A stretch of 64,000 bases of DNA from CAYUYV01 sp964561475 (GTDB lineage Bacteria; Pseudomonadota; Alphaproteobacteria; JAJFIK01): the NCBI GenBank assembly GCA_964561475.1, contig CAZLPU010000014.1, positions 9,915 to 73,914 of the forward strand. Reading direction: 5' to 3'. The notes beneath the pieces are model-generated. The model saw only the letters and a list, made by a program, of their open reading frames with translations. It ran no database searches and was not told the DNA's origin. Positions 9,160 through 18,498 of the stretch are shown here, one piece after another (the stretch's first letter is position 1; every line of letters begins with the position of its first letter). The position numbers were made by a program, and so were the translations under genes.

Positions 9160-10188
9160 TTACAAAAGCGCGTCCGCGATCAGTTCATAGGACCGCAGCC
9201 GCGCGGCCGCGTCGTGGATGAAAGTGTGGATCACCAGACGATCCGTGCCATAACGGGCGGCAAGGTCCATAAGTTGTATGCGGACGGTATCCTGGCTGCC
9301 GATGATGCACCGGTTCTGGACCTGACCGGCAAGCCTGCGCTGCATGTCATTGAGGGGGAAGGCGGCTGCTTCCTCCGGCGGCAGAAAGGCCGCGTGTTCA
9401 CCGGAAAGAAGCTGGACCACCCACAGGGCCCGGGTCTGGGCCAGATGGTGCGCCTGCTCGTCCGTTGGGGCACAGATCACCGAGACCGCCACCGCCGCAT
9501 CCGGCCGCTCAGGCCCCCGGGCCGGCGTAAAGCCCTGCCTGTAACTCTCCAGAATCCTGGTGCCGTCCAGTCCGCCATCGCCCTCGTCACCGGAGATGAA
9601 ATGGGCGTAGCCGAAGCCCGTCCCCAGATGGGCTGCGATGGACGCGCTCGATGGGCCTGATCCCAAAAGCCAGATCTGGGGCACACCACTGCCCGGCGGC
9701 ACCGCGTGAATCCCCTCATAGGGATGATCCGCGCCGATGGAGCCCATGCCCGCCGCATCTTCCAGGAGCCGGATGAGGAGGTCCACTTTCTGGGGATAGA
9801 CTTCCGGACTGAAGGCTTTGGGTCCGTTCTGGAGGGCGGCCGCCGTGCGGGGGTCCGTGCCCGGCGCACGCCCGAGGCCCAGATCGATCCGCCCCGGGAA
9901 TAGGGTCTCCAGCATACGGAACTGTTCGGCGATTTTCAGGGGCGCGTAATGCTGCATGAGAATACCGGCGCACCCCACCCGCATGGTCCGGGTCACGCTG
10001 GCAATCCGGGTCATGAGGATTTCCGGACAGCTTCCGGCGAAGGAGCGGGTGTTGTGGTGTTCGGCCACCCAGTAGCGGCTGTAGCCCATGGCTTCCCCCG
10101 CCTGGGCAAGGGCAAGGGTTTCGTTGACCGCCTCGGCCGCCGTGCCATTGGCCCGGATCGGGGACTGATCGAGAATGCCCAGTTCCAT
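9160..10188 (-). CDS. Luciferase-like (LLM class) flavin-dependent monooxygenase
   Basis: This 342-residue TIM-barrel protein belongs to the bacterial luciferase-like superfamily, which uses reduced FMN and oxygen. The sequence starts MELGILDQSPI and shows SRYWVAEHHNTRSFAGSCPE followed by LMQHYAPLKIAEQFRMLETLFPGRIDLGLGRAPG. This is the well-known MsnO8-type pattern. The C-terminus contains IIGSQDTVRIQLMDLAARYGTDRLVI, the conserved flavin/substrate region. Its start lies only 3 nt after the stop of the upstream thioesterase gene, so the two are co-transcribed. The natural substrate cannot be told from sequence. Confidence 0.88.
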   Translation of the reverse strand: MELGILDQSPIRANGTAAEAVNETLALAQAGEAMGYSRYWVAEHHNTRSFAGSCPEILMTRIASVTRTMRVGCAGILMQHYAPLKIAEQFRMLETLFPGRIDLGLGRAPGTDPRTAAALQNGPKAFSPEVYPQKVDLLIRLLEDAAGMGSIGADHPYEGIHAVPPGSGVPQIWLLGSGPSSASIAAHLGTGFGYAHFISGDEGDGGLDGTRILESYRQGFTPARGPERPDAAVAVSVICAPTDEQAHHLAQTRALWVVQLLSGEHAAFLPPEEAAAFPLNDMQRRLAGQVQNRCIIGSQDTVRIQLMDLAARYGTDRLVIHTFIHDAAARLRSYELIADALL

Positions 10189-10191
10189 GGT

Positions 10192-10650
10192 TCAGCTCCG
10201 GATTTTCTTCAGGACCCCGGAAAAGGTGAGCAGGACCGCGGGATCCGTTTCTCCCTCCCGGCGGGTGAAAATGGTCCCCCGGGAGAACACGAGGCTCCCC
10301 GTTGACCGGACCATCTCCCCTTCGGCTTCGATCAGGTCCCCAGCAAAGCCTGCACCGACGAATTCCGAGGAAAAGGAGATGGTCACCGCCGAAATGTCCT
10401 GAAGGGCGGGCTTGGCGAAAATGAACAGGCTGAAATCGGCGAAGGTCATCAGGGAGCCGCCATGGAGGGCGCCGCCCGCATTGCAGTTGTGGTCCCTGGC
10501 CTCAAAGGCGCAGCGGTACCGGCCATCGCCCATATCCTGGAAGAAATAGGGACCCGTGTATTCCTCGAACGGATCGAACCCCTCCCATTTGCGGTACCCC
10601 TCAAGGCGGCCCGTCCCCCACACGTTTTCGTTTGCCCTACGCTCCGTCAT
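10192..10650 (-). CDS. PaaI-type hotdog-fold thioesterase
   Basis: This protein of about 152 residues has the PaaI/YigI-type hotdog thioesterase domain, which would hydrolyse an acyl-CoA. The catalytic-helix region is seen as HNCNAGGALHGGSLMTFADF (HGG plus Asp). It is followed by the strand ISAVTISFSSEFVGAGFAGD and the C-terminal sheet SLVFSRGTIFT. I chose the ATG at 10650 (MTERRANENVW); the longer frame adds Cys/Pro-rich residues unlike the family. The gene is first in a two-gene operon with the LLM monooxygenase, which may hint at oxidation or activation of an acyl compound. Confidence 0.83.
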   Translation of the reverse strand: MTERRANENVWGTGRLEGYRKWEGFDPFEEYTGPYFFQDMGDGRYRCAFEARDHNCNAGGALHGGSLMTFADFSLFIFAKPALQDISAVTISFSSEFVGAGFAGDLIEAEGEMVRSTGSLVFSRGTIFTRREGETDPAVLLTFSGVLKKIRS

Positions 10651-10770
10651 GCGATGTCCCCGCTCGGTTCCCTTGGTACACTCACAATGGCAAGGCTGGC
10701 GCGGGCAGGCAACCGGCATTGGGAGCAGAGGCTTCGTGGCCCTCATGGGCAGCCGCTATGGGAGGACGGG

Positions 10771-11511
10771 ATGGATTTTGACAAGATCGTGGATGATCTG
10801 GACGAGACGGTCTGCCGGGATGCCCTTAAAGCGATCCTTGCGGGTTATTGTTCTCCGGCTTTCGGCGCGCTCCCGAAACGGGAAATCGATCTGCTGTTTT
10901 TCGAGCTTCTCTACAGTGTGGGGGTCATCGGCCCCGGGGACAGCCTCTATACCCTGATGCGGGACCTGCGGGTGACCCGGCCCAAGGCCCGGGCGCTGAT
11001 GTTTGAACGGGAGGTGCGCAGGGCCACTGCTGATTCCGGCCAGCTCGATGCGGAACTGCGCACCCTTCTGGGCCAGGCCCGGTTCGTGAAGGACGGAACC
11101 TATTTCGTCATGGAGGTGGAAAACCCGCTTCTACAGGACCATCTGCGTGAACATGTCCGCAAGCTGAACTATCTGACGGATACTTCTTTCAATCCCCAGC
11201 TTGTCCGGGTGCCCGTGGAAGCGGTAACCGCCCTCAGCGCGAAAATCATTCCGGACCAGGAGCAGGAAGCCATCCGCAAGGCCCTGGTCAAGGCCGGTAT
11301 GCCCGATGGCAGTTTCACCGGTGTCCTGAAAGGCGCGCTCAAGGTGCTGGGAGAACATCTGGCGAAGGAAGCAGGCGGCAGATTCGCCGAAACCGTTGTG
11401 GACAACACGGTCTCCTATCTCAAACCGGTCTTCGGCGCCTCGGGAAAGGCCATCACGGAGAGCTGGAAGGGCCTGCTGAAGGCCACGGACACATCCACGA
11501 TCTCCGTATAA
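10771..11511 (+). CDS. Hypothetical protein, no family recognised
   Basis: The likely product has 246 residues and starts at an ATG with a GGAGG site 5 nt upstream; a longer frame back to 10462 is an antisense shadow of the thioesterase. The protein is soluble. It has a central helix-turn-helix-like stretch (LYTLMRDLRVTRPKARALMFEREVRR), then DAELRTLLGQARFVKDGTYFVMEVENPLLQDHLRE. The C-terminus is helical (KALVKAGMPDGSFTGVLKGALKVLGEHLAKEAG). The arrangement could be a DNA-binding domain plus an effector or oligomerisation region, but that is inference. It is divergent from the thioesterase/LLM operon and only 15 bp from the end of the convergent TPR gene. Confidence 0.75.
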   Translation: MDFDKIVDDLDETVCRDALKAILAGYCSPAFGALPKREIDLLFFELLYSVGVIGPGDSLYTLMRDLRVTRPKARALMFEREVRRATADSGQLDAELRTLLGQARFVKDGTYFVMEVENPLLQDHLREHVRKLNYLTDTSFNPQLVRVPVEAVTALSAKIIPDQEQEAIRKALVKAGMPDGSFTGVLKGALKVLGEHLAKEAGGRFAETVVDNTVSYLKPVFGASGKAITESWKGLLKATDTSTISV

Positions 11512-11526
11512 AGAGGGGGTGCCCGA

Positions 11527-13227
11527 TCACAGGGGGCGGAAATCCATCGCAATGGTCAGACGGGTCTGGGTGCCGGTGAAGGGCACGGTTCCGTGCCAGA
11601 GATAGGACGGAAACAGGGCAATTCGGCCCGCACGGGGCTCCACCAGATGGGCCGGACCATCCAGGCCCGGTACCGGAATGGGCGGTTCGCCGAATTTGAG
11701 CCAGCCCTGGTGTTCCGCCGCCCCCGGAACATCGTCGGGAATGTCCACATAATAGGCCGAACTGATCCAGCCGCCCCCATGGAAATGATTCACATGGAAG
11801 CCATTGGGCCGCAGGCGTACGGACCAGGATCCGTCCACGGTCCATCCCTGTTTCCGCCGCCCGAAAAACGGATGGTCCGGATCGTGGGGCATGGCCTGGA
11901 TGAACCGGTCCAGCGGCTCCTTTAATGCGGCAAAGAGCGCTTTCAGGATCGGATCATCCATCCGGTGCAGGGGCTCGCTGGTCTGGGTGCCCTCCCGCAG
12001 GGACTGATCCAGGGGGTGACCGGTGGCCTGGTGCATATTGTGCAGCCGCGCGCTCAGGGCCCCATTGAATGCCGCCATATCGGAAAACCCCTCCGGCGCC
12101 TCAAGGTCAGCCACACCCACCAGGGCCGTGTAATCCGTTGGCTGACCGGTGGTCCGCCGGGCGGTTTCCCGATAGGCCAGCCAGGCCTGGTCATGGGGAT
12201 GGGATTTGAGGGCTTCGGCGCACAGGGCCAGGGCTTCATCTCCCTGGCCCGCCTGAAGGAGCACACGCACCAGGCCCGTTGCGATGGCCCAGTCTTTCGG
12301 TGCAGCGTCCCTGGCCCGGCGTGCCCTGCCCAGAGCCGGTTCCAGGTCGCGCGCCTCGCGCAGAATGTCGGCTGCCAGAAAATCAAAGGGCGGATGGGTT
12401 CCAAAACGCTGTTCCGCCTCCTGAATGACGGAAAGGGCTTCGTCGTTGCGCCCCATCCGGTGGAGCACGGTGGCCTTGCGGTGCCAGGGCTCCGGGTCCT
12501 TCGGTCTGGCCTTGAAGGCACGATCGAACAGGGGAGGGATGGCCTCGGGCTGCCCGGCGGTCCAGAGCAACTGCACAAGACCCTCAAGGGCTTCCCGGTG
12601 TCCGGGGCGGCTTTCCAGAGCCCGGCGGTAGGCGCTTTCCGCTTCCTCCCGCTGGCCCAGTTTTAGGGCCGTTTTCGCGAGGATTGCCAGGATGTCCGGT
12701 TCCCCGGGCCGTGCCGCATCCGCCTTGCGCAGACAGGCAGCGGCCTCCTCGAACTGGAACAATCCCCCATGGGCCTTGCCCGCCAGAAACATTCCCGCCG
12801 GTCCCTGACGATCTGCCTTGGGAAGAGTATCCAGCGCTTCAAGACCGTCCCTGAAGCGTCCGAGGGCGATGAGGGCGGAAGCCCGGCACAGGACCGCGCC
12901 GGATACGGACTGATCAGCGATAGAGGCCAGGACATCAAGGGCCTCCGCCGCCCGCCCAAGATCGATCAGGGTCTGGGCCAGATTGATCCGGGGGGAGAGT
13001 TGGCCGGGGGAGAGCTTGACCGCGTCCTCATAGGCGCCGATGGCCTCGGCCGGGCGGCCCAGGGCCAGCAGCAGATGCCCGGCTGTGTTCCTCAGCGGAC
13101 CATGGGCGGGCGCAAGGCCGATCGCCTCCTGAAGCGCCCGGGAGGCGGTGCCCAGGTCACCGGCCCTGAGAGCCTGTTCCGCCCTCTGATGGAGTTGCGA
13201 GGCTTTGGGCGGCAAAGGGCTGGCCAT
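11527..13227 (-). CDS. TPR protein fused to a putative 2OG-Fe(II) oxygenase domain
   Basis: The 566-residue product has about ten tetratricopeptide repeats (residues 10-350, for example LGRPAEAIGAYEDAVKLSPG and LGQREEAESAYRRALESRPG). A C-terminal jelly-roll of the TIGR02466/PF13759 type follows. In the latter I see a candidate metal-binding set: the HVNHFH cluster near residue 478, a distal His in YLWHGTVPF near 542, and a 2-oxoglutarate-binding Arg in TRLTIAMDF. The family is assumed to be a 2-oxoglutarate/Fe(II) dioxygenase, with TPRs supplying a protein partner or substrate. No signal peptide is seen, so it is cytoplasmic. It is convergent with the neighbouring hypothetical gene and lies just upstream, in its own direction, of nothing co-oriented within 15 bp. 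Confidence 0.85.
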   Translation of the reverse strand: MASPLPPKASQLHQRAEQALRAGDLGTASRALQEAIGLAPAHGPLRNTAGHLLLALGRPAEAIGAYEDAVKLSPGQLSPRINLAQTLIDLGRAAEALDVLASIADQSVSGAVLCRASALIALGRFRDGLEALDTLPKADRQGPAGMFLAGKAHGGLFQFEEAAACLRKADAARPGEPDILAILAKTALKLGQREEAESAYRRALESRPGHREALEGLVQLLWTAGQPEAIPPLFDRAFKARPKDPEPWHRKATVLHRMGRNDEALSVIQEAEQRFGTHPPFDFLAADILREARDLEPALGRARRARDAAPKDWAIATGLVRVLLQAGQGDEALALCAEALKSHPHDQAWLAYRETARRTTGQPTDYTALVGVADLEAPEGFSDMAAFNGALSARLHNMHQATGHPLDQSLREGTQTSEPLHRMDDPILKALFAALKEPLDRFIQAMPHDPDHPFFGRRKQGWTVDGSWSVRLRPNGFHVNHFHGGGWISSAYYVDIPDDVPGAAEHQGWLKFGEPPIPVPGLDGPAHLVEPRAGRIALFPSYLWHGTVPFTGTQTRLTIAMDFRPL

Positions 13228-13301
13228 GGCAAAACGACCCTCAGGAATGAACGAAACGCAACGGCAGTCTACCGGCGCAGTCTATCGGAACTCGACCCAT
13301 G

Positions 13302-13331
13302 AAAAAAAGGGCGGCCACGAGGACCGCCCTT
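13302..13331 (-). terminator. Rho-independent terminator of the TonB receptor gene
   Basis: A perfect 8-bp stem (AAGGGCGG / CCGCCCTT) with a 9-nt loop is followed on the minus strand by a run of seven T. It begins about 24 bp past the receptor stop codon. Confidence 0.88.
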
Positions 13332-13354
13332 CCAGGTATCCCATGGGGTTGGGA

Positions 13355-16300
13355 TCAGAAGCTGTAGCGCAGGCCGAACTGGACCCGCCAGACGGAGGCG
13401 GAGGTCACCCGGTTCACGCTGTCGTCCGGATTGAAGCCGGAGATGATGTAGCGGCCCTGATCGTCCACACCCACATCGACCAGATCCACCTGGGAGGTGT
13501 TGAACCGGCGCAGGATGTTGGCCTCGTCGGAGAACATGTTCGGCAGGTTATCGAAGTCCACGAACAGCACCGTGCGGTGGCCGTTCAGGAAGCCCGGGAA
13601 CTCCTGCTGGATCCGCATGTCCAGGTCGAGGAACCAGTCATTGCGGCAGCTGTTGCGCTCGTAAGTGCCGCCCCGGTTATCGTCCAGACACTGTTCCTCG
13701 GAGATGTACCGGTCCAGGGCTTCGAGGGCCGCAGGATCGGAGAGGGGGCTGATGTTCGGGTCGGTCAGACCGGCAGGGACATAGAGCAGCGCGTTGTCGC
13801 TGCCTGCCTCGAAGCCGGAGAAGAAGCCGCCGTCGAAGGTGTAGTCATAGGGCCGGCCAGACCGGGCCTGGAAGAAGAAGGCGACGGTGGTCGGGAAGTT
13901 TTCCCAGAACTCGGTCCGGAAGCTCGCGGTGAACACCGCGTTGTGCGTCGTCTCGAACCGGGAGGTGCCCACTTCCGGGTTCAGATAATCGAACACGGAG
14001 GTAGCGTTGAAGTTCGAGGTGGACTGGGCGCTGGTGTTATCCCGGTTGGATTCCACGTCGGAGAACGCGTAGCCCGTGTTGACGCTCAAGGTGCCCGGTG
14101 CCTGGACGAATGGCGTGCGGTAGTCGAAGTCCTTGGCGAAGGCCACCGAGAAGCTGAGTGTGTCGAAATCCTCGCCATTGGTGAGCTGGATTTCGTCATC
14201 CCGGGATCCGAAGCACTCGGAGGTGACATTGTCGAAGCCCTTGCGGGGACCACGGAACTCGGCGTTACAGCCGTCCAGGGTCGGATCCACAGCTTCGTAG
14301 ATCGGGCGACCGTCGATGGTGAAACCGCCCAAGCCCTGGTCCGGGTTGACGGCGAAGGACAGGTCCACGAAGTCCGCCGGGTTCCGGAAGCGGCTGTAGA
14401 TCACGTCCATGTTGACGGACCAGTTGTCGAAGAAGCCGCCAGCATAGCCGTCGAAATCCGTCAGGTGGCTGAAGCCGATATTGGCCCGGATCACGGACGG
14501 TACTTCGAAATCAAGATCCGTGGACTGGGTGTCAGACAGAACCTGGTTGGCCTGTTCGATCTGCTGGTCGGTTACGCAGTTGGGCAGACCCTTGAAGTTT
14601 CCGTTGTCGTCGATGGCCTGGAAGTCGGAGTCCTGACAGCCGTCACCGAGGCTGGAACCGAAACCGATGGCGCCGCCGAAATTCTGGAAGCTGTTGGAGA
14701 TCCACACGGTCGGGTCACCGCCGGCGAAGACACCGACACCGCCGCGGACCTGGGTCCGGCCGAACGTGTCGTAGGGCACGTCGTAGGTGAAGCCGAAGCG
14801 CGGGAGCACAATGTCCAGATCATCGAAGGACAGATTGTTCGGGAAGCCGTACCGGTTGATGAAGTTGTCGTTCGTCCGCGGCCGATCACCCCGGTAGAAG
14901 TCGTAGCGCACGCCCAGCACCAGTTCCAGGTTCTGGGTGGCCTGGATCGTGTCCTGGAAATAGAGGGTGTTGATGGCAAACTTGTAGTTGGCAGCCGCAT
15001 CGAACGGATCGCCGGTGAAGGAGCCGAGACCGTAGAAGCCTGCGGCGTCGCCGGCAAACACCTGATCCGCATTCGGAGAGGTGTCGAAGCCCTGGGAGAC
15101 CACCCCGTTCCGGAAGTCTTCGATATTGGCGAAGTTGATCGTGCCCGTGGCGTTCACGATAAACAGGTTGAAGACTTCCCGCTGTTCCCACTCATAGCCG
15201 AAGCGGAAGGTGTGACGGCCCCAGTTGTAGTCGGCGGAAATCCGGATCTGGTCGGTCTGGACGTCAAGCTGGTTGGCGGAGCGGAAAATGCCCGGGCCGG
15301 AGGCCTGAACGATACCGATCCTGCCGTTGTCCGGGTTCTGCACACCGACCTGAAGAATGGGGATGGAGTTGCTCTGGGCTTCACCGCCGCCGATGGGGCC
15401 CTGGTTGTCCTGGTAGTCGAAGCGGGACAGGCGGAAGTCGGTGGAAAGATTTTCCGTCCACTGGGAGAACAGACGGGCCGAGTAGAACTCGGACTCGGTG
15501 CCTTCTTCCTCAAAGGTGTTCAGGTACTGGAAGTTGGTGGAGTTGATGAACTCCTCTTCCTGGTTGCGCTCCCGGATCCGCAGATAGGTGAATTCCGCCC
15601 GGTGGTTTTCGTCGATGATCCAGTCCCAGCGGGTCAGGATCCGGCGGGTGCGCTCTTCCAGGCTGCGGGCGACGCCGCCATTGTCGATGCCGTAGACATC
15701 CTGGGTGATCTGCGCGATTTCCTCGGCCACTTCGGAGGTCAGGAAGGGCAGCTCAGTGGCAAAGCCGCCGCCGATGGGTCCTTCATCGAAAGGTGTGGCG
15801 GAGCGGCGCTCCTCCTCATAGGCCACGAAGAAGAACAGCTTGTCTTCAATGATCGGGCCGCCCAGAGACGCGCCCCAGTTGTACTCTTCGAAATTGTCGT
15901 TGGTGATGTCATCACCTTCCAGGGTGCTGCCCCGGAACTCGTCGCTGTTGAAGACCGAGAAGAAGCTGCCGGAGAATTCGTTGGTGCCGCCCTTGGTGAT
16001 CACGTTGATGCCACAGCCGGTGAACTGGCCGTAGGTCACGTCGAAGGGGGCGAACTCGACGGCGATTTCCCGGATGGAGTCGAGAGGCACAGGAGAGACG
16101 TTTCGGCCGGCAAAGCCCGTGCCGTTCAGGCCGAAGGGGTCGCCGATCCGCACACCGTCCAGAGTCACATTGTTGAAGCGGTCGTTGGCGCCAAGGCAGC
16201 TCACCCGGTCCACTTCGTCATTGGAACGGTCGATGCTCACCCGGGGGTCGATCCGGATGATGTCCCGGAAATCCCGCTCCAGGGAGGGGAAGCTCTCGAT

Positions 16301-16747
16301 GGTTTCCAGGTTGAAGCTGGAGCTCGGGCCGATGGCGATGGTGCCGATTTCGTCCCGGCTGGCCTGAACGACGATGGTGTCTTCCGTGATGTCGCCGCCG
16401 ACGGCGTCCAGGTTCACGGAGAGGCGGGTGTCAGCGTTCAGGGTGGTGAAGATGCCTTCGACCTGCTCGCCCCGGAACCCTTCAGCGGTCACCGTTACGA
16501 TGTACGGACCGCCCACGGTCAGGCCGCCTGCGAGAACCTCACCCCGGGCATTGGTGGTGAAGGTTCGGGTGCTGTTCGTGCGGGTGTCGGTGATCCTCAC
16601 CGTGGCCCCGGCGATCGGCGCGCCGTCAGCATCGGTCACGGCACCCCGGATCGAGGAGGTGATTTCCTGGGCGTAGCCCGGAACGGCTGTGGCGGCCATC
16701 AGCGCGATGGCGGCCGAGCTCACGGTCAGTGTGTTGAACAGGCGCAT
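13355..16747 (-). CDS. Oar-like TonB-dependent outer-membrane receptor with N-terminal carboxypeptidase-regulatory domain
   Basis: The 1130-residue protein starts with a signal peptide (MRLFNTLTVSSAAIALMAAT, cleavage after GYAQ). A carboxypeptidase-regulatory-like beta-sandwich follows (SSIRGAVTDADGAPIAGATV, about residues 25-115). Next come a plug domain (ESFPSLERDFRDIIRIDPRV and GVRIGDPFGLNG, with the FDVTYGQFTGCGINVITKGG segment) and a long beta-barrel. It ends in a terminal aromatic strand (WRVQFGLRYSF) recognised by the BAM machinery. This architecture matches Oar/CarboxypepD_reg TonB receptors that import large substrates or bind proteins. The start was chosen at 16747 because of the strong GGAGAGGGG site and signal peptide; the open frame extends 45 residues upstream. 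No adjacent SusD or uptake partner is present, so the ligand is unknown. Confidence 0.9.
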   Translation of the reverse strand: MRLFNTLTVSSAAIALMAATAVPGYAQEITSSIRGAVTDADGAPIAGATVRITDTRTNSTRTFTTNARGEVLAGGLTVGGPYIVTVTAEGFRGEQVEGIFTTLNADTRLSVNLDAVGGDITEDTIVVQASRDEIGTIAIGPSSSFNLETIESFPSLERDFRDIIRIDPRVSIDRSNDEVDRVSCLGANDRFNNVTLDGVRIGDPFGLNGTGFAGRNVSPVPLDSIREIAVEFAPFDVTYGQFTGCGINVITKGGTNEFSGSFFSVFNSDEFRGSTLEGDDITNDNFEEYNWGASLGGPIIEDKLFFFVAYEEERRSATPFDEGPIGGGFATELPFLTSEVAEEIAQITQDVYGIDNGGVARSLEERTRRILTRWDWIIDENHRAEFTYLRIRERNQEEEFINSTNFQYLNTFEEEGTESEFYSARLFSQWTENLSTDFRLSRFDYQDNQGPIGGGEAQSNSIPILQVGVQNPDNGRIGIVQASGPGIFRSANQLDVQTDQIRISADYNWGRHTFRFGYEWEQREVFNLFIVNATGTINFANIEDFRNGVVSQGFDTSPNADQVFAGDAAGFYGLGSFTGDPFDAAANYKFAINTLYFQDTIQATQNLELVLGVRYDFYRGDRPRTNDNFINRYGFPNNLSFDDLDIVLPRFGFTYDVPYDTFGRTQVRGGVGVFAGGDPTVWISNSFQNFGGAIGFGSSLGDGCQDSDFQAIDDNGNFKGLPNCVTDQQIEQANQVLSDTQSTDLDFEVPSVIRANIGFSHLTDFDGYAGGFFDNWSVNMDVIYSRFRNPADFVDLSFAVNPDQGLGGFTIDGRPIYEAVDPTLDGCNAEFRGPRKGFDNVTSECFGSRDDEIQLTNGEDFDTLSFSVAFAKDFDYRTPFVQAPGTLSVNTGYAFSDVESNRDNTSAQSTSNFNATSVFDYLNPEVGTSRFETTHNAVFTASFRTEFWENFPTTVAFFFQARSGRPYDYTFDGGFFSGFEAGSDNALLYVPAGLTDPNISPLSDPAALEALDRYISEEQCLDDNRGGTYERNSCRNDWFLDLDMRIQQEFPGFLNGHRTVLFVDFDNLPNMFSDEANILRRFNTSQVDLVDVGVDDQGRYIISGFNPDDSVNRVTSASVWRVQFGLRYSF

Positions 16748-17175
16748 GGTTCCCCTCTCCATGTCTGAATCTACCCGGACGGTTTTCGTCCGCAATATAT
16801 CTGGCGCGATGTGTTTGGTCGTCGTTGGACTATGTAAATGAGGTCGGACCCCCGGCGGGTAGTCCCGCACGGTGCGCGGCAACTCCTACGGGGCTCTTGC
16901 GCTGCAACACTATGGCCGCTCCATGACAGCCGTGTGACGCCGCGCCTAAATTTGTCCCAATTTCGATCACGATTTATACATCTTGAGGATGTTTTGAGGA
17001 GCGTTATACAGTCGCGCTAAGGTCGGGGCCAACGAGGCCGGATCACGCTCCGGCCCCGGCCCGGCGCCTTTGTGCAGCCCACCTGAGATGGTGCGCATCC
17101 TGAGCGACAAGACCGAGGAGCCGCTTCCGCTTGTTTAGGACCGGATTGAGCGGCGCTCCTTGTTGCAGAGGGGTG
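16748..17175. other. Intergenic, contains promoter region of the TonB receptor
   Basis: This 428-bp stretch between the TonB receptor and MFS genes has an AT-richer core near 16945-17005. I see no gene. A short Arg-rich frame at 17043-17267 (minus) overlaps the MFS end and looks like noise. Confidence 0.5.
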
Positions 17176-18498
17176 TTACCTTCTGGCCGCCAGAACCGGC
17201 AGCACGGCCAGGAGGAGGAGCATCGCCGAAAGGGCGAACGGTGCGCCTGGGAAATAGACCGGGGCATCCGCGTTGGAAAATGTACTGAAAAGACCGGTCA
17301 TGATCGGTGGGCTGATGATCGAGGAAAGCGCGATGAGGCTTGTCAGGCCGCCCTGGAGTTCTCCCTGGGCATCGTCCGGCACCTGATTGGCCATGAGAGC
17401 CGATAGGGCCGGGGCCGCAATGGCCCCCAGGCCCGAGATGGTAATGACCCCATACATCATCCAGCCATGGGAAATCAGCGCATAGGCCAGATTGCCGATT
17501 CCGGTAATGATCAGTCCGATGATCACCGCCCGTACCGGACCCAGCAGGGGGATGGCTTTCCGAATGAGCCAGCCCTGAACCACCGCTGCCACGATCCCCA
17601 CATAGGCCAGGGACAGGCCGATCTCCATCGGCGACCAGGAGAACTTCTCGATGGTGTAGTAGGTCCAGACCGCCGGGTAGACATTATGGGCCACGTAATA
17701 GAGGAACGCGGCCCCGGCAAAAGCGAGGGCGGCGGGATAACCCCGCAACTGCATCAACGTGCCTGCCGGGTTGGCGCGCACCAGGGAGAAGCGCCGCCGC
17801 CGGGACAGGGGCAGGCTTTCAGGCAGCACGAGATAGCCGTAGATCACATTCAGGAACGCAAGACCCGCGGCGGCGAAAAATGGCACGCGGGGGCCCAGTT
17901 CTCCGAGCAAGCCACCGATCACCGGCCCCAGAATGAACCCGATCCCGAAGGCCATGCCCACCAGACCGAAATTTTGCGCCCGCTTTTCCGGGGGGCTCAC
18001 ATCGGCGATGAAGGCGCTGGCCGTGGCGGTGGTTGCAGCGCACACCGCCGAGAGCCCCCGCCCGATGAAGAGCCAGACCAGGGTCGGCGCGAAGGCCATG
18101 ATCAGATAATCCACGCCAAAGCCGAAGAGGGAGATGAGCAGCACCGGCCGCCGTCCGAACCGGTCGGAAAGATTGCCCAGCAGTGGCGCGGCCAGAAACT
18201 GGGTGCCGGCAAACAGAAGCATCAGCCAGCCGCCATAAACCGCGGCTTCGGCGAGAGAGACATGGCCGAGGCTTGAGATCAGGTCCGGCAGAACGGGGAT
18301 GATGATCCCGAGACTGGTCACGTCCAAGAGCAGCGTCACGAAGATGAAAGTCAGGGCATGGGGGCTGACCGGCCCACCGGCGCCAGTGGATCCGATTCCA
18401 TTTGGTGGGTCTGCGCCGACCGGGCCTTGAGCGTTGCGTGTTGACTGGGTTTGGGCATGATCCCGGTCCGGAGAGGGGCCTTTTGATGTATTCACCAT
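17176..18498 (-). CDS. TetA-like major facilitator superfamily efflux transporter
   Basis: This 440-residue MFS transporter has about twelve membrane segments and a polar 40-residue N-terminal extension. It has the antiporter signature just after the first helix (LLLDVTSLGIIIPVLP) and motif A in loop 2-3 (GNLSDRFGRRPVLL). The helix-5 motif C-like stretch is GMAFGIGFILGPVIGGLLGELG. Together these place it in the drug/H+ antiporter TetA (DHA1) group. The start has an AGAGGGA site before ATGGTGAATAC. The gene is monocistronic with no regulator next to it. Tetracycline specificity is not implied; the substrate could be any small amphiphile. Confidence 0.87.
   Translation of the reverse strand: MVNTSKGPSPDRDHAQTQSTRNAQGPVGADPPNGIGSTGAGGPVSPHALTFIFVTLLLDVTSLGIIIPVLPDLISSLGHVSLAEAAVYGGWLMLLFAGTQFLAAPLLGNLSDRFGRRPVLLISLFGFGVDYLIMAFAPTLVWLFIGRGLSAVCAATTATASAFIADVSPPEKRAQNFGLVGMAFGIGFILGPVIGGLLGELGPRVPFFAAAGLAFLNVIYGYLVLPESLPLSRRRRFSLVRANPAGTLMQLRGYPAALAFAGAAFLYYVAHNVYPAVWTYYTIEKFSWSPMEIGLSLAYVGIVAAVVQGWLIRKAIPLLGPVRAVIIGLIITGIGNLAYALISHGWMMYGVITISGLGAIAAPALSALMANQVPDDAQGELQGGLTSLIALSSIISPPIMTGLFSTFSNADAPVYFPGAPFALSAMLLLLAVLPVLAARR

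Noticed and set aside
10462..10770. N-terminal extension of the unknown gene at 10771
   Set aside because: It overlaps the thioesterase gene antisense and has no ribosome site; the GGAGG-preceded ATG at 10771 is better.
13205..16768. 1187-residue plus-strand open frame opposite the TonB receptor
   Set aside because: Its composition (Val/Gly/Glu/Ala-rich without domains) is the reverse complement shadow of a real GC-rich gene; the minus strand has signal peptide, plug, barrel and terminal aromatic residue.
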